A stretch of DNA of 64,000 nt from NCBI RefSeq assembly GCF_001641285.1, contig NZ_CP014841.1, positions 1,302,001 through 1,366,000 on the forward strand, given 5' to 3'. The translations under genes and the position numbers were made by a program. Origin of the DNA: Dyella thiooxydans. Its GTDB lineage: Bacteria > Pseudomonadota > Gammaproteobacteria > Xanthomonadales > Rhodanobacteraceae. Under the pieces are notes generated by a model. The model had not been told where the DNA came from, made no database searches, and saw only the letters and a program-made list of their open reading frames with translations. Shown one piece after another: positions 31,093 to 39,321 of the stretch (position 1 is the first letter of the stretch; each line of letters opens with the position of its first letter).

Positions 31093-31554
31093 ATGCCTGA
31101 AACCGGCAAGAAAATTCCCGCCCTGAAAGGACACACGGGCGACGACACCGAGCTGAAACTGTCGAGCCTGAAAGGCCAGTGGCTGGTGATCTACTTCTAC
31201 CCCAAGGACAGCACGCCCGGCTGCACCACCGAAGCCCAGCAGTTCCGCGACCTCTACCCGCAGTTCCGCGAGCGGAACGCACAGGTGATCGGTGTCTCGC
31301 GCGACTCGGTCCGCTCCCACGCCAACTTTGCCGCCAAGCAGGATCTGCCTTTTCCGCTGGTGGCCGACACCGACGAGACGTGGTGCCAGGCGTTCGACGT
31401 GATCCACGAGAAAACGCTGTACGGCAAGAAGCACCTGGGCGTCGTGCGCAGCACTTTCCTGGTCGATCCCGATGGCCGGCTCGCCGCCGAGTGGCGCGGC
31501 GTGAAGGTCGCGGGCCACGCGCAGGCGGTGCTGGACGCGATCCCAACCCCCTAG
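31093..31554 (+). CDS. bcp: Thioredoxin-dependent peroxiredoxin Bcp/PrxQ
   Basis: Reduces hydroperoxides. The 153 residues show YFYPKDSTPGCTTEAQQFRD with the peroxidatic Cys44. The resolving Cys that E. coli Bcp has five residues later is absent (TPGCTTEAQ). The other candidate is Cys98 in ETWCQAF. So it may work as a 1-Cys enzyme or use an atypical partner. Located after gcvR with a 242-base gap in which I see only a GC-rich segment and no convincing gene. Confidence 0.93.
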   Translation: MPETGKKIPALKGHTGDDTELKLSSLKGQWLVIYFYPKDSTPGCTTEAQQFRDLYPQFRERNAQVIGVSRDSVRSHANFAAKQDLPFPLVADTDETWCQAFDVIHEKTLYGKKHLGVVRSTFLVDPDGRLAAEWRGVKVAGHAQAVLDAIPTP

Positions 31555-31614
31555 GCCGGACCGGCCTGATTCCATGACCCTCCCCTCCAAGACGCCCAGC
31601 GAGGTTTCTTCCGC

Positions 31615-32994
31615 ATGACCGGAAGCAAGCGCATCTATGTGCTCGACACCAACGTGCTGCTGCACGACCCGACGTCGCTGTTCCGCTTCGAAGAACACGA
31701 CATCTTCATCCCGATGACGGTGCTGGAGGAACTGGACGAAAAGAAGAAGGGCGCCTCGGAGGTTTCGCGCAACGGCCGTCAGGTCAGTCGTTTCCTGAAC
31801 GAGCTGATCGAACGCGGCAACGGCCACGGCATCAGGGACGGCCTGTCGCTGGACAATCCTTCCGGCGTGAATCTCAGGCGCGGCCCGGAGATCGGCCGGC
31901 TGTACTTCCAGCAGCGCGCCACCAGCAACCACGGCAAGGCGGACAACCTGATCCTCGCCGCGGTGCTGGAGCTGCTCGACCAGCAACCCGGCCGGCCGGT
32001 GGTGCTGGTCAGCAAGGACATCAACCTGCGCATCAAGGCCAGCATCTTCGGCATCGACGCGGAGGACTACGAGAACGACAAGGCGCTGGACGACTTCGCC
32101 CTGCTCTACACCGGCGCCGGCGAGCTGCCGGAGAACTTCTGGGACCAGCACCCCGAGGTGGAATCCTGGAGCGAACGGGGCCGCACCTTCTACCGGCTGG
32201 ACCGCGCCGAGGGCGAGGACTGGTACGTCAACCAGTGCCTGTTCCTGCCCGGTGACGAGAGCGTCGAGTTGCGCGTGATGGCCGTGGACGAGGAGCAGGC
32301 CACGCTGGTGCTGCTGGACGACCACAGCCATCCGAACCACAGCGTCTGGGGTATCGCCGCGCGCAACCGCGAGCAGAACTTCGCGCTCAACGTGCTGATG
32401 GACCCGGACGTGGATTTCGTCACTCTGCTCGGCACCGCCGGCACCGGCAAGACCCTGCTCGCGTTGGCCGCCGGCCTGGCCCAGGTGATGGACCAGCAGC
32501 GCTACCGCGAGATCATCATGACCCGCGCCACCGTCTCGGTGGGCGAGGACATCGGCTTCCTGCCCGGCACCGAGGAGGAAAAGATGACGCCATGGATGGG
32601 TGCGCTGACCGACAACCTCGAGGTGCTGGCGCACCCGGAGGAAGGCGGCAGCTGGGGTCGCCAGGCCACCAATGACCTGCTCGCCTCGCGCATCAAGATC
32701 CGCTCGCTCAACTTCATGCGCGGGCGCACCTTCCTGTCGCGCTACCTGATCATCGACGAGGCGCAGAACCTCACGCCCAAGCAGATGAAGACCCTGATCA
32801 CCCGCGCCGGCCCGGGCACCAAGATCGTCTGCCTGGGCAACGTGGAGCAGATCGACACGCCCTACCTGACCGAGACCACCTCGGGCCTGACCTACGCGGT
32901 GGACCGCTTCAAGGACTGGGCGCATTCGGCGCACATCACCCTGCGCCGGGGCGAGCGTTCGCGACTGGCCGACTTCGCTTCCGAAGCGCTCTGA
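31615..32994 (+). CDS. PhoH family protein with N-terminal PIN domain (PhoH2-type)
   Basis: Fusion of a PIN-type RNase domain (residues 1-150, starting IYVLDTNVLLHDP with acidic residues for metal binding) and a PhoH ATPase/helicase domain. The latter has Walker A GTAGTGKTLLA near 280, Walker B LIIDEAQN and a GNxxQID motif, GNVEQIDTPYL. The 459-residue length fits this class, for which RNA-unwinding plus cleavage has been described in mycobacteria. Follows bcp after 60 bases. A hairpin lies just after the stop. Confidence 0.92.
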   Translation: MTGSKRIYVLDTNVLLHDPTSLFRFEEHDIFIPMTVLEELDEKKKGASEVSRNGRQVSRFLNELIERGNGHGIRDGLSLDNPSGVNLRRGPEIGRLYFQQRATSNHGKADNLILAAVLELLDQQPGRPVVLVSKDINLRIKASIFGIDAEDYENDKALDDFALLYTGAGELPENFWDQHPEVESWSERGRTFYRLDRAEGEDWYVNQCLFLPGDESVELRVMAVDEEQATLVLLDDHSHPNHSVWGIAARNREQNFALNVLMDPDVDFVTLLGTAGTGKTLLALAAGLAQVMDQQRYREIIMTRATVSVGEDIGFLPGTEEEKMTPWMGALTDNLEVLAHPEEGGSWGRQATNDLLASRIKIRSLNFMRGRTFLSRYLIIDEAQNLTPKQMKTLITRAGPGTKIVCLGNVEQIDTPYLTETTSGLTYAVDRFKDWAHSAHITLRRGERSRLADFASEAL

Positions 32995-33001
32995 CACAAC
33001 G

Positions 33002-33032
33002 GCGGGCGGGCGCCCCACAGGCGTCCGCCCGC
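33002..33032. terminator. GC-rich hairpin after phoH
   Basis: 13-bp stem with one G-T wobble (arms 33002-33014 and 33020-33032) and a CCACA loop, starting 8 bases after the phoH stop. There is no T run, so termination is possible but unproven. Confidence 0.45.
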
Positions 33033-33103
33033 GGCACCCTGGCACACGCCGGAACCGGGCCACGGCGCTATGCTTGGCGCCTGTCGTCCGGACATTCGTC
33101 TCC

Positions 33104-34051
33104 ATGCACCTGCTCAGCCCCCGCCTGATCGTTCTGTACCTGCTGCTCGCCTTCGTCCTGTGCGTGCTGCTGGTGCACCTGCGCGGGCGCGTGAAACTGC
33201 GCTTCGATCGCCAGCTGGTCGACCACTCGGCGGTGTTCGCCCCGTACAACCTGCTGATGTACGCCTTCTCGGCCGTGCCGGCCACGCCGATCCTCGACCG
33301 TCGCGGCTTCCCCCAGCTGGACCTGCTGCAGGCCAACTGGGAGGCGATCCGGGCCGAGGCGCTGTCGCTGTTCGACGAGGGCCACATCCGCGCGGCGGAA
33401 AAGCACAACGACGCCAGCTTCAACAGTTTCTTCAAGCAGGGCTGGAAACGCTTCTACCTCAAGTGGTACGGCGAGCCGCTGGCCTCGGCCGAGGCACTGT
33501 GCCCGCAGACGGTGCGTCTGCTCAACAGCATCCCCAGCGTCAAGGCGGCGATGTTCGCCCTGCTGCCTCCGGGTTCGAAGCTCAATCCGCACCGCGATCC
33601 CTTCGCCGGCTCGCTGCGCTACCACCTGGGCCTGATCACGCCGAATTCGGACGACTGCCGGATCTTCGTCGACGGCCAGATGCACGCCTGGGGCGACGGC
33701 AAGGACGTGGTGTTCGACGAAACCTACGTGCACTGGGCGGAAAACAGGACCGACCAGACCCGGGTGATCCTGTTCGCCGACGTCGAACGGCCGCTGCGCA
33801 CCCGCTGGATGAGTGCGATCAACCATCGCGTGGGCGCGTTCATGGGCTCGATCACCGCCTCGCCGAACAGCGACACCGCCGCGGAAAAGGTCGGCTTCGT
33901 CAACCGCGCGTTCGCCCTGAACCAGCGCGGGCGCGAGCGCAGCCGGGCGTTCAAGAGGAAGCACCCCAAGCTGTTCCGGGCACTGAAATACACCGCGATG
34001 CTGGTGTTCATCTGGCTGGTCTTCCTGGCGCCCTGGCCACTGGTCCGCTGA
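33104..34051 (+). CDS. LpxO-like aspartyl/asparaginyl beta-hydroxylase family protein
   Basis: Fe(II)/2-oxoglutarate dioxygenase family; LpxO members 2-hydroxylate lipid A acyl chains at the inner membrane. The 315 residues start with one N-terminal membrane helix (LIVLYLLLAFVLCVLLVHL). The dioxygenase core follows with LNPHRDPFAGSLRYHLGL (HxD metal ligands) and VFDETYVHWAENRTDQTRVI (distal His). A second membrane segment lies at the end (AMLVFIWLVFLAPWPL). ATG 33104 is preferred to an upstream TTG. Lipid A as substrate is inferred from the topology and family. Confidence 0.82.
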   Translation: MHLLSPRLIVLYLLLAFVLCVLLVHLRGRVKLRFDRQLVDHSAVFAPYNLLMYAFSAVPATPILDRRGFPQLDLLQANWEAIRAEALSLFDEGHIRAAEKHNDASFNSFFKQGWKRFYLKWYGEPLASAEALCPQTVRLLNSIPSVKAAMFALLPPGSKLNPHRDPFAGSLRYHLGLITPNSDDCRIFVDGQMHAWGDGKDVVFDETYVHWAENRTDQTRVILFADVERPLRTRWMSAINHRVGAFMGSITASPNSDTAAEKVGFVNRAFALNQRGRERSRAFKRKHPKLFRALKYTAMLVFIWLVFLAPWPLVR

Positions 34052-34103
34052 ACGCGGTGCGCGTCGCGCCTCCCGCTCGGTTTTCGCCGGGGGGCGGAGA
34101 TGC

Positions 34104-34130
34104 GGTCACGTTTGAGGGTCGCCATGCGTC
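34104..34130 (+). promoter_or_regulatory. Candidate ECF41-type promoter of the sigma factor
   Basis: GGTCACG (34104-34110), a 16-base spacer and CGTC (34127-34130). This resembles the TGTCACA / CGTC pattern reported for ECF41-dependent promoters (5 of 7 and 4 of 4). A start near 34137 would give a leader of about 20 bases, suggesting autoregulation. Confidence 0.5.
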
Positions 34131-34158
34131 CTCGTGGCATGCCGCCGGAGTTCCCGCC

Positions 34159-35064
34159 ATGGATCCACGCACAGCCCTGTTCCAGCAACACCGTCCGCGC
34201 CTGTTCGGGCTGGCCTACCGCATGCTCGGCAGCCCGGCCGACGCCGAGGATGTCCTGCACGATGCGTGGCTTCGCTGGCACGCGCAGGAAGGCACCGACC
34301 TCGACGATCCGGAAGCGTGGCTGGTGACGGTAACCACCCGGCTCGCCCTGGACCGGCTGCGCCGGGCCAGGACCGAACGCGAACACTACACCGGCCCGTG
34401 GCTGCCCGAACCGATGCCGACCGACGCCGAGCGGCCGGAGGCCGAGGCGGAACGGAGCGAGTCGCTCAGCCTGTCGTTCCTGCTGCTGCTCGAACGGCTG
34501 AGTCCGGAGGAGCGCGCCGCCTTCCTGCTCACCGAGGTGTTCGACTATCGCCATGCCGAGGCCGCGGCCATCCTCGGCATTGCCGAGGACGCGTGCCGGC
34601 AGCGCACGCATCGCGCCCGCACGCGACTGCGCGAGGGGCGCCCGCGCTTCCGCGTGGATGCGGGTACACAACGGCGCCTGCTGCAGCGCTTCGTCGCGGC
34701 CATGCAGCGTCCCGACCTGGCTTCGCTGCGCGCGCTGTTTGCGGAAGATGCGGTGCACATCAGCGATGGCGGGGGCGTGGTGCGCGCGGCGCTGCGGCCG
34801 CTGCACGGCGCCGAGCGGCTGGCCCGGCTGTATCAGCAGGTGGCCGGCCAGCTGTCGGGGCGCGCGATCCGCTTTGAGCTCACCACGCTCAACGATGCTC
34901 CCGCGCTACTGATCCACGAGGGCGACCGGCTGGGCACGGCGCTGTGGATCGAAATCGACGAGGCCGGTGAACGCATCGCCGCGGTACATGCGCTGCGCCA
35001 TCCCGACAAACTGGCCCGGCTGCAGGCGGTCACGAAAACCAGGGCTCCGACGTCCTTGTCCTGA
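34159..35064 (+). CDS. ECF41 (SigJ-like) RNA polymerase sigma factor
   Basis: The 301-residue protein joins sigma region 2 (FGLAYRMLGSPADAEDVLHD) and region 4 (LSPEERAAFLLTEVFDYRHA, then AAILGIAEDACRQRTHRAR) to a SnoaL/NTF2-like C-terminal domain. That domain regulates activity in place of an anti-sigma factor in ECF41 members. ISDGGG and RHPDKL correspond to the conserved DGGGR and NPDKL motifs of that extension. The next gene, 35 bases on, is a carboxymuconolactone-decarboxylase family protein, the typical ECF41 partner and target. ATG at 34159 starts the conserved region. Confidence 0.92.
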   Translation: MDPRTALFQQHRPRLFGLAYRMLGSPADAEDVLHDAWLRWHAQEGTDLDDPEAWLVTVTTRLALDRLRRARTEREHYTGPWLPEPMPTDAERPEAEAERSESLSLSFLLLLERLSPEERAAFLLTEVFDYRHAEAAAILGIAEDACRQRTHRARTRLREGRPRFRVDAGTQRRLLQRFVAAMQRPDLASLRALFAEDAVHISDGGGVVRAALRPLHGAERLARLYQQVAGQLSGRAIRFELTTLNDAPALLIHEGDRLGTALWIEIDEAGERIAAVHALRHPDKLARLQAVTKTRAPTSLS

Positions 35065-35099
35065 GCGGCCGATACCGGCCGCACTCCAAGGAGCCTTGC

Positions 35100-35558
35100 A
35101 TGACCCGTTTTGCCATCCAACGCCACTATGCCTCCATGCAGCCGCTGATCACCCTCGGCCAGAATATCCGCGACGCCGGCCGGCTGGAGCCGGCCCTGAT
35201 CGAACTGGTGCAGATGCGCGTGTCGCAGATCAACGGCTGCGCGTTCTGCCTGGACATGCACAGCAAGGACGCGCGCGCCGCCGGCGAAACCGAGCAGCGC
35301 CTCTACCTGCTGCCCGCCTGGCGTGAGACCCGGCTGTACAGCGAGCGCGAGCGCCTCGCGCTGGCCTGGGCGGAGGAGCTCACCGCGCTGGCCTCGCCCG
35401 AGGCCGTGTCCGACGCACTCCACGAACAGGCCCGCGAGCACTTCGACGAGGAGGCACTGGTCGACCTGACCCTGCTGGTGGTGACCATCAACAGCTGGAA
35501 CCGGATCAACGTCGCCGCGCGCACGATCGGCGGCCACTACCGCCCTGCCGCCCACTGA
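35100..35558 (+). CDS. Carboxymuconolactone decarboxylase / AhpD-like protein (ECF41 partner)
   Basis: The 152 residues form an all-helical CMD/AhpD fold with the redox CxxC-x3-H motif in GCAFCLDMHSKDAR. They continue with YSERERLALAWAEELTAL, as in the AhpD core domain. Such proteins are peroxidase-like or thiol oxidoreductases; the decarboxylase name is inherited. It sits in an apparent operon with the ECF41 sigma factor, a widely conserved pairing, so its expression probably depends on that factor. Substrate unknown. Confidence 0.9.
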   Translation: MTRFAIQRHYASMQPLITLGQNIRDAGRLEPALIELVQMRVSQINGCAFCLDMHSKDARAAGETEQRLYLLPAWRETRLYSERERLALAWAEELTALASPEAVSDALHEQAREHFDEEALVDLTLLVVTINSWNRINVAARTIGGHYRPAAH

Positions 35559-35577
35559 ATCCCGCCGGGCAGGAACG

Positions 35578-35610
35578 AAAACGGCCACGGCAGGCGCCGC
35601 GGCCGTTTTT
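35578..35610 (+). terminator. Terminator between the CMD gene and icd
   Basis: 9-bp outer stem AAAACGGCC / GGCCGTTTT with a further internal pairing and a T5 run on the plus strand. The reverse side also has four T, so it may serve both convergent genes. Confidence 0.8.
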
Positions 35611-35636
35611 CTTCGTCCAAGCCGGGTCGAACCGGA

Positions 35637-36650
35637 TCAGCCCTTCACGCGGCGCGCGATCGCCTCGCCGAAGCTCTCGGTCGAACCCTTGCCGCCGAGA
35701 TCCGGCGTCACGCTGTCGCGGTCGTTCGTCATGGTGTCGCGGATCGCCTGGCGCAGCTTCGTGCCCTTCTCCACCATGCCCAGGTGATCGAGCATGTCGG
35801 CTGCGGCGAGAAGCAGTGCGCACGGGTTGGCGATGCCCTTGCCGGCGATGTCCGGTGCCGAGCCGTGCACCGCCTCGAAGATCGCCGCGTGCTCGCCGAT
35901 GTTGTCGCCCGGGGCCAGGCCCAGGCCGCCGACCAGGCCGGCGCACAGGTCGGAGAGGATGTCGCCGAACAGGTTGGTGGTGACGATCACGTCGAACTGC
36001 TCGGGCTTCATCACCAGTTGCATGCAGGTGTTGTCCACGATCATCTCGTTGAACTCGATCTGCGGGTATTCCTTGGCGATCTCGCGGGCCACGTTGAGGA
36101 ACAGCCCGGAGCTGGTCTTCATGATGTTGGCCTTGTGCACCGCCGTGACCTTCTTGCGACCCTTCTTCACGGCCATCTCGAAGGCGTAACGCACGATGCG
36201 CGTGCTGCCCTTGCGGGTGTTGCGGATGATCGACTGGGCGACCTCGCCGTCCTCGGACACCGTCTGGCCCTCGGCCAGGTAGGCGCCTTCGGTGTTCTCG
36301 CGCACGGTGATGATGTCGATGTTGTCGTAGCGCGACTTGGTGCCCGGGAAGCTGATCGCCGGACGCACGTTGGCGTACAGGTCGAAGTGGCGGCGCAGGG
36401 TCACATTGATCGAGGTGAAACCACCGCCGATCGGGGTGGTCAGCGGCCCTTTGAGCGCGACCTTGTGCCGGGCGATCTTGTCCAGCGTGTCCTTCGGCAG
36501 CAGGTCGCCATGCTTGTCCAGCGCGATCATGCCGGCCTCGGCGAAGTCGTACTCAAGGCCGCAATCCAGCGCGTCGAGCACGCGCAGCGTGGCGGTCATG
36601 ATTTCCGGGCCGATGCCGTCGCCGGGGATCACGGCAATGGTCTTGCTCAT
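35637..36650 (-). CDS. icd: NAD-type isocitrate dehydrogenase
   Basis: TCA-cycle enzyme of the short beta-decarboxylating dehydrogenase family. The 337 residues start IAVIPGDGIGPEIM and include SINVTLRRHFDLYANVRPA and VRENTEGAYLAEGQ. The metal Asp lies in TNLFGDILSDLCAGLVGGLG. The coenzyme loop HGSAPDIAGKGIANP carries the Asp/Ile pair associated with NAD rather than NADP. Length and motifs match the NAD-IDH characterised from Xanthomonas, distinct from the 416-residue NADP E. coli enzyme. Isopropylmalate or homoisocitrate dehydrogenase is less likely given the SINVTLRR segment. Confidence 0.9.
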   Translation of the reverse strand: MSKTIAVIPGDGIGPEIMTATLRVLDALDCGLEYDFAEAGMIALDKHGDLLPKDTLDKIARHKVALKGPLTTPIGGGFTSINVTLRRHFDLYANVRPAISFPGTKSRYDNIDIITVRENTEGAYLAEGQTVSEDGEVAQSIIRNTRKGSTRIVRYAFEMAVKKGRKKVTAVHKANIMKTSSGLFLNVAREIAKEYPQIEFNEMIVDNTCMQLVMKPEQFDVIVTTNLFGDILSDLCAGLVGGLGLAPGDNIGEHAAIFEAVHGSAPDIAGKGIANPCALLLAAADMLDHLGMVEKGTKLRQAIRDTMTNDRDSVTPDLGGKGSTESFGEAIARRVKG

Positions 36651-36812
36651 GGGATGCTCCTTGGGATGCGTTTCCGGGGGAAGGCGCCCGAGGGGGAGAT
36701 CGGGGCCTTATAACCGGCGAATTATCGCTTATGCCCGCTGTCGCGGCCACCGCGTTGACAGCCGCGGGCGATGCAAATGCTGGTACGCAGCGTCCCAAAA
36801 AGCTGCACGCGC

Positions 36813-37199
36813 TCAGGCGTGGTCGGCGCACTCCGCCGACTGGCCGGCACCGCCCTCGAGCTGGTCGAGGAAGTCCACCGCACGGCGCAGGTGCGGAATC
36901 ACGATGGATCCGCCCACGATCAGCCCCACGCTGAAGGTCTCGAAGAACTCTTCGCGGGTCACACCCGCCTCCCTGCACTGGGCCACGTGGTAGCTGATGC
37001 AGTCGTCGCAGCGCAGCACCATCGAGGCGACCAGGCCGAGCAGCTCCTTGGTCTTCACGTCGAGCGCGCCGCCCTTGTAGGTCTGCGTGTCCAGTGCGAA
37101 GAAGCGCCGCACCACCTGGTTGTCCTCGGCCAGGATCCGCTCGTTCATGCGCTGGCGGAAAGCGGTGAACTCGGCCAGGCGATCCTTTTCCGTGCTCAT
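36813..37199 (-). CDS. AhpD-like carboxymuconolactone decarboxylase family protein
   Basis: The 128-residue helical protein contains LLGLVASMVLRCDDCISYHV, a CxxC-x2-H AhpD-type redox motif, and EFFETFSVGLIVGGSIVIPH. Its ATG overlaps the glutaredoxin stop (ATGA), so the two are translationally coupled. That supports a thiol-redox role in place of carboxymuconolactone chemistry. The upstream in-frame extension lies within the glutaredoxin gene and is a shadow. Confidence 0.88.
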   Translation of the reverse strand: MSTEKDRLAEFTAFRQRMNERILAEDNQVVRRFFALDTQTYKGGALDVKTKELLGLVASMVLRCDDCISYHVAQCREAGVTREEFFETFSVGLIVGGSIVIPHLRRAVDFLDQLEGGAGQSAECADHA

Positions 37200-37459
37200 G
37201 CGCCCGCTCCCAGCAGCTCGGCCAGCTTGCCGCTGCGGTCGGCGGCAACCAGGTCGTCGAACCCGCCCACGTGCTGGTCGTTGATGAAGATCTGCGGCAC
37301 GGTGCGCCGGCCGCCGCTGCGCGAGAGCATGGTGTCGCGCTGGGACATGTCCATGTCGATGCGTACCTCGGTCCATTCCAGACCCTTGGCCTTCAACAGG
37401 TTTTTCGCCGCCACGCAGTAGGGGCAGACGGCGGTGGAATAGACCTCGATCTTGGGCAT
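37196..37459 (-). CDS. grxC: Glutaredoxin 3 (GrxC)
   Basis: Dithiol glutaredoxin of 87 residues with the active site CPYC (Cys12/Cys15), TVPQIFIND for glutathione binding and GGFDDL at the end of the fold. It reduces disulfides and mixed disulfides using glutathione. It forms an overlapping pair with the AhpD-like gene downstream and is divergent from the bepA-like protease. Confidence 0.95.
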   Translation of the reverse strand: MPKIEVYSTAVCPYCVAAKNLLKAKGLEWTEVRIDMDMSQRDTMLSRSGGRRTVPQIFINDQHVGGFDDLVAADRSGKLAELLGAGA

Positions 37460-37606
37460 TGCCGGACTCCAGGGAAAACCTTCTAGTGGGCTCAGGTGGG
37501 GCCGCTGGTGCCGCCGCGCAAGGCGGCTGGCGGGTGAACGGATGCGCGCCGAACGGCCGGAACCGGAGCGCGGCCGTCGCGGTCGCAGTGCTATTGTCGC
37601 CGACCT

Positions 37607-39229
37607 ATGACCATGGCACCACGACGTCCCCTTTCCCGCCTGCTCGTTGCGCTGGTCAGCGCCGGCCTGAGCCTCGCCGCCGGCGCGCAGGACAACGTTA
37701 GGCTGCCCGATCTGGGCAGCTCGGCGAACGCGCTGATTTCCGACCAGGAGGCGAACGATTACGGTGCCGCGATGCTGCGCCAGATGCGCGCGCTGGACAT
37801 GGTGGTCGACGACCCCCTGCTGGACGACTACATCAACCACCTCGGCTACCGGCTGGTCGCGGCCAGCGACAAGCCCAAGGACCATTTCCGCTTCCTGATC
37901 GTCAAGGATCCGGAGATCAATGCCTTTGCCGCCCCAGGTGGGTACATCGCGGTCAACTCCGGCCTGATCCAGATCACCCGCAGCGAGAGCGAACTGGCCG
38001 GCGTGATCGCCCACGAGATCGGCCACATCACGCAGAACCACCTGCAGCGGGCCTTCGAGGCCTCCAAGAAGGATGCCCCCCTGATGGCACTGGTTCTGCT
38101 CGGTGCGATCGCCGCCGGCTCCAGCGCCCATTCCGGCGACGCCGCCGGCGCGATCCTGATGGGTGGGCAGGGGGCGTTGATGCAGAAACAGATCAACTTC
38201 ACCCGCAAGGACGAGATCGAGGCGGATCGGGTGGGCATCCAGACCCTGGCCCGCGCCGGTTTCGATCCCAACGCCATGGCTGCGTTCTTCGAGCGGATGG
38301 AGGACACGCTGCGCACCGGTTCCGGAGGTGACGGCGTGCCCGCGCTGCTGCAGGACCATCCGGTCACCACCGAACGCATCAGTGACGCGAAAGAGCGCGC
38401 CGGCGCACTGATCGCGATGCAGAAGGAACGCCCCAGCGGCAACACCATCGATCCGGCGCAATGGGCGCAGAGCACCGCGCCGATCGCCTACGTGCGCAAC
38501 CCGACCGACCTGCTGCCCGCCACGTCCGCAGCGGGCGACGTCGACACCTACGCCCTGATGCGCGAGCGGGTCCGCGTGCTGGCGGGCGATCCCTTGAGGC
38601 TGACCACTTATTACTCGGCCAACCTGCCGCACCATGGCTTCGACACGCTGGCCAACCGCTACGGGTATGCGCTCGCGCTGACCCGCAGCGGCAGTGGGGC
38701 GAAGGCGATCAGTGTCCTCCAGCCACTGCTGGCATCGCACCCCGACAACCAGGTGCTGCGGCTGGCCCTGGCCGACGCCGAACTGCAGGACGGCCAGCGC
38801 GCCCGCGCCCTGAACGCCTACGCTGCCCTCAACGACGAGTCGCCCCGCAATGCGGCGATCACCCTTGCCTATGCCAAGGCGTTGATCATCGACAAGCCGA
38901 GCAAGGGCCAGGCGGCCCACGCCGCGGCCCTGCTGCGTCCGGCCACCGACACCAGCGAGGATCCGGACATTTTCAGCACCTATGCCCGAGCCAACGAACT
39001 GGCCGGATATGACGCCCGCGCCGCCGAAGCCTATGCCGATGCCAGCTACCTCTCCGGCCGCCCGTTCGATGCGCTCGAACAGCTCAAGCGGGTGCTCAAG
39101 CGGAACGACCTGGACTACTACGCCCGGGCCCGTATCCAGGCGCGGATTGCCGAGCTGACACCGCTGGTGCTCGAGCTGCGCAAGCGCAAGGTGCAGACCG
39201 AAGACAACCCGGACCGCGGCCAGCAGTAA
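37607..39229 (+). CDS. bepA: M48 metalloprotease with TPR region (BepA-like)
   Basis: Periplasmic protease/chaperone for outer-membrane protein and LPS-transporter quality control. The 540 residues run: signal peptide (to AGAQ, about 27), M48 domain with HEIGH at 136-140 and the third zinc ligand in EIEADRVG, then TPR-like helices in the C-terminal half (AISVLQPLLASHPDNQVLRL and following). This domain order is that of BepA (YfgC). ATG 37607 starts the signal peptide; a second ATG lies two codons later. Followed by the phoB regulatory region. Confidence 0.92.
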   Translation: MTMAPRRPLSRLLVALVSAGLSLAAGAQDNVRLPDLGSSANALISDQEANDYGAAMLRQMRALDMVVDDPLLDDYINHLGYRLVAASDKPKDHFRFLIVKDPEINAFAAPGGYIAVNSGLIQITRSESELAGVIAHEIGHITQNHLQRAFEASKKDAPLMALVLLGAIAAGSSAHSGDAAGAILMGGQGALMQKQINFTRKDEIEADRVGIQTLARAGFDPNAMAAFFERMEDTLRTGSGGDGVPALLQDHPVTTERISDAKERAGALIAMQKERPSGNTIDPAQWAQSTAPIAYVRNPTDLLPATSAAGDVDTYALMRERVRVLAGDPLRLTTYYSANLPHHGFDTLANRYGYALALTRSGSGAKAISVLQPLLASHPDNQVLRLALADAELQDGQRARALNAYAALNDESPRNAAITLAYAKALIIDKPSKGQAAHAAALLRPATDTSEDPDIFSTYARANELAGYDARAAEAYADASYLSGRPFDALEQLKRVLKRNDLDYYARARIQARIAELTPLVLELRKRKVQTEDNPDRGQQ

Positions 39230-39234
39230 CCGGG

Positions 39235-39279
39235 GTGACATCCCGTCGCGGCGCAACTGTCATCGCGACGTAACATAAT
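39235..39279 (+). promoter_or_regulatory. Pho-box-like repeats and -10 of phoB
   Basis: Seven-base units spaced by 11 bases: GTGACAT (39235-39241), a poor TCGCGGC (39246-39252) and CTGTCAT (39257-39263). A CATAAT -10 (39274-39279) lies 10 bases further on. The E. coli Pho box is two CTGTCAT-like units at 11-base phase placed 10 bases ahead of the -10, so geometry fits though the middle unit does not. Suggests PhoB autoregulation. Confidence 0.5.
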
Positions 39280-39321
39280 GACGCTGCAATCCCACCGTCA
39301 CAGACATGGGCGTAAGCAAGC

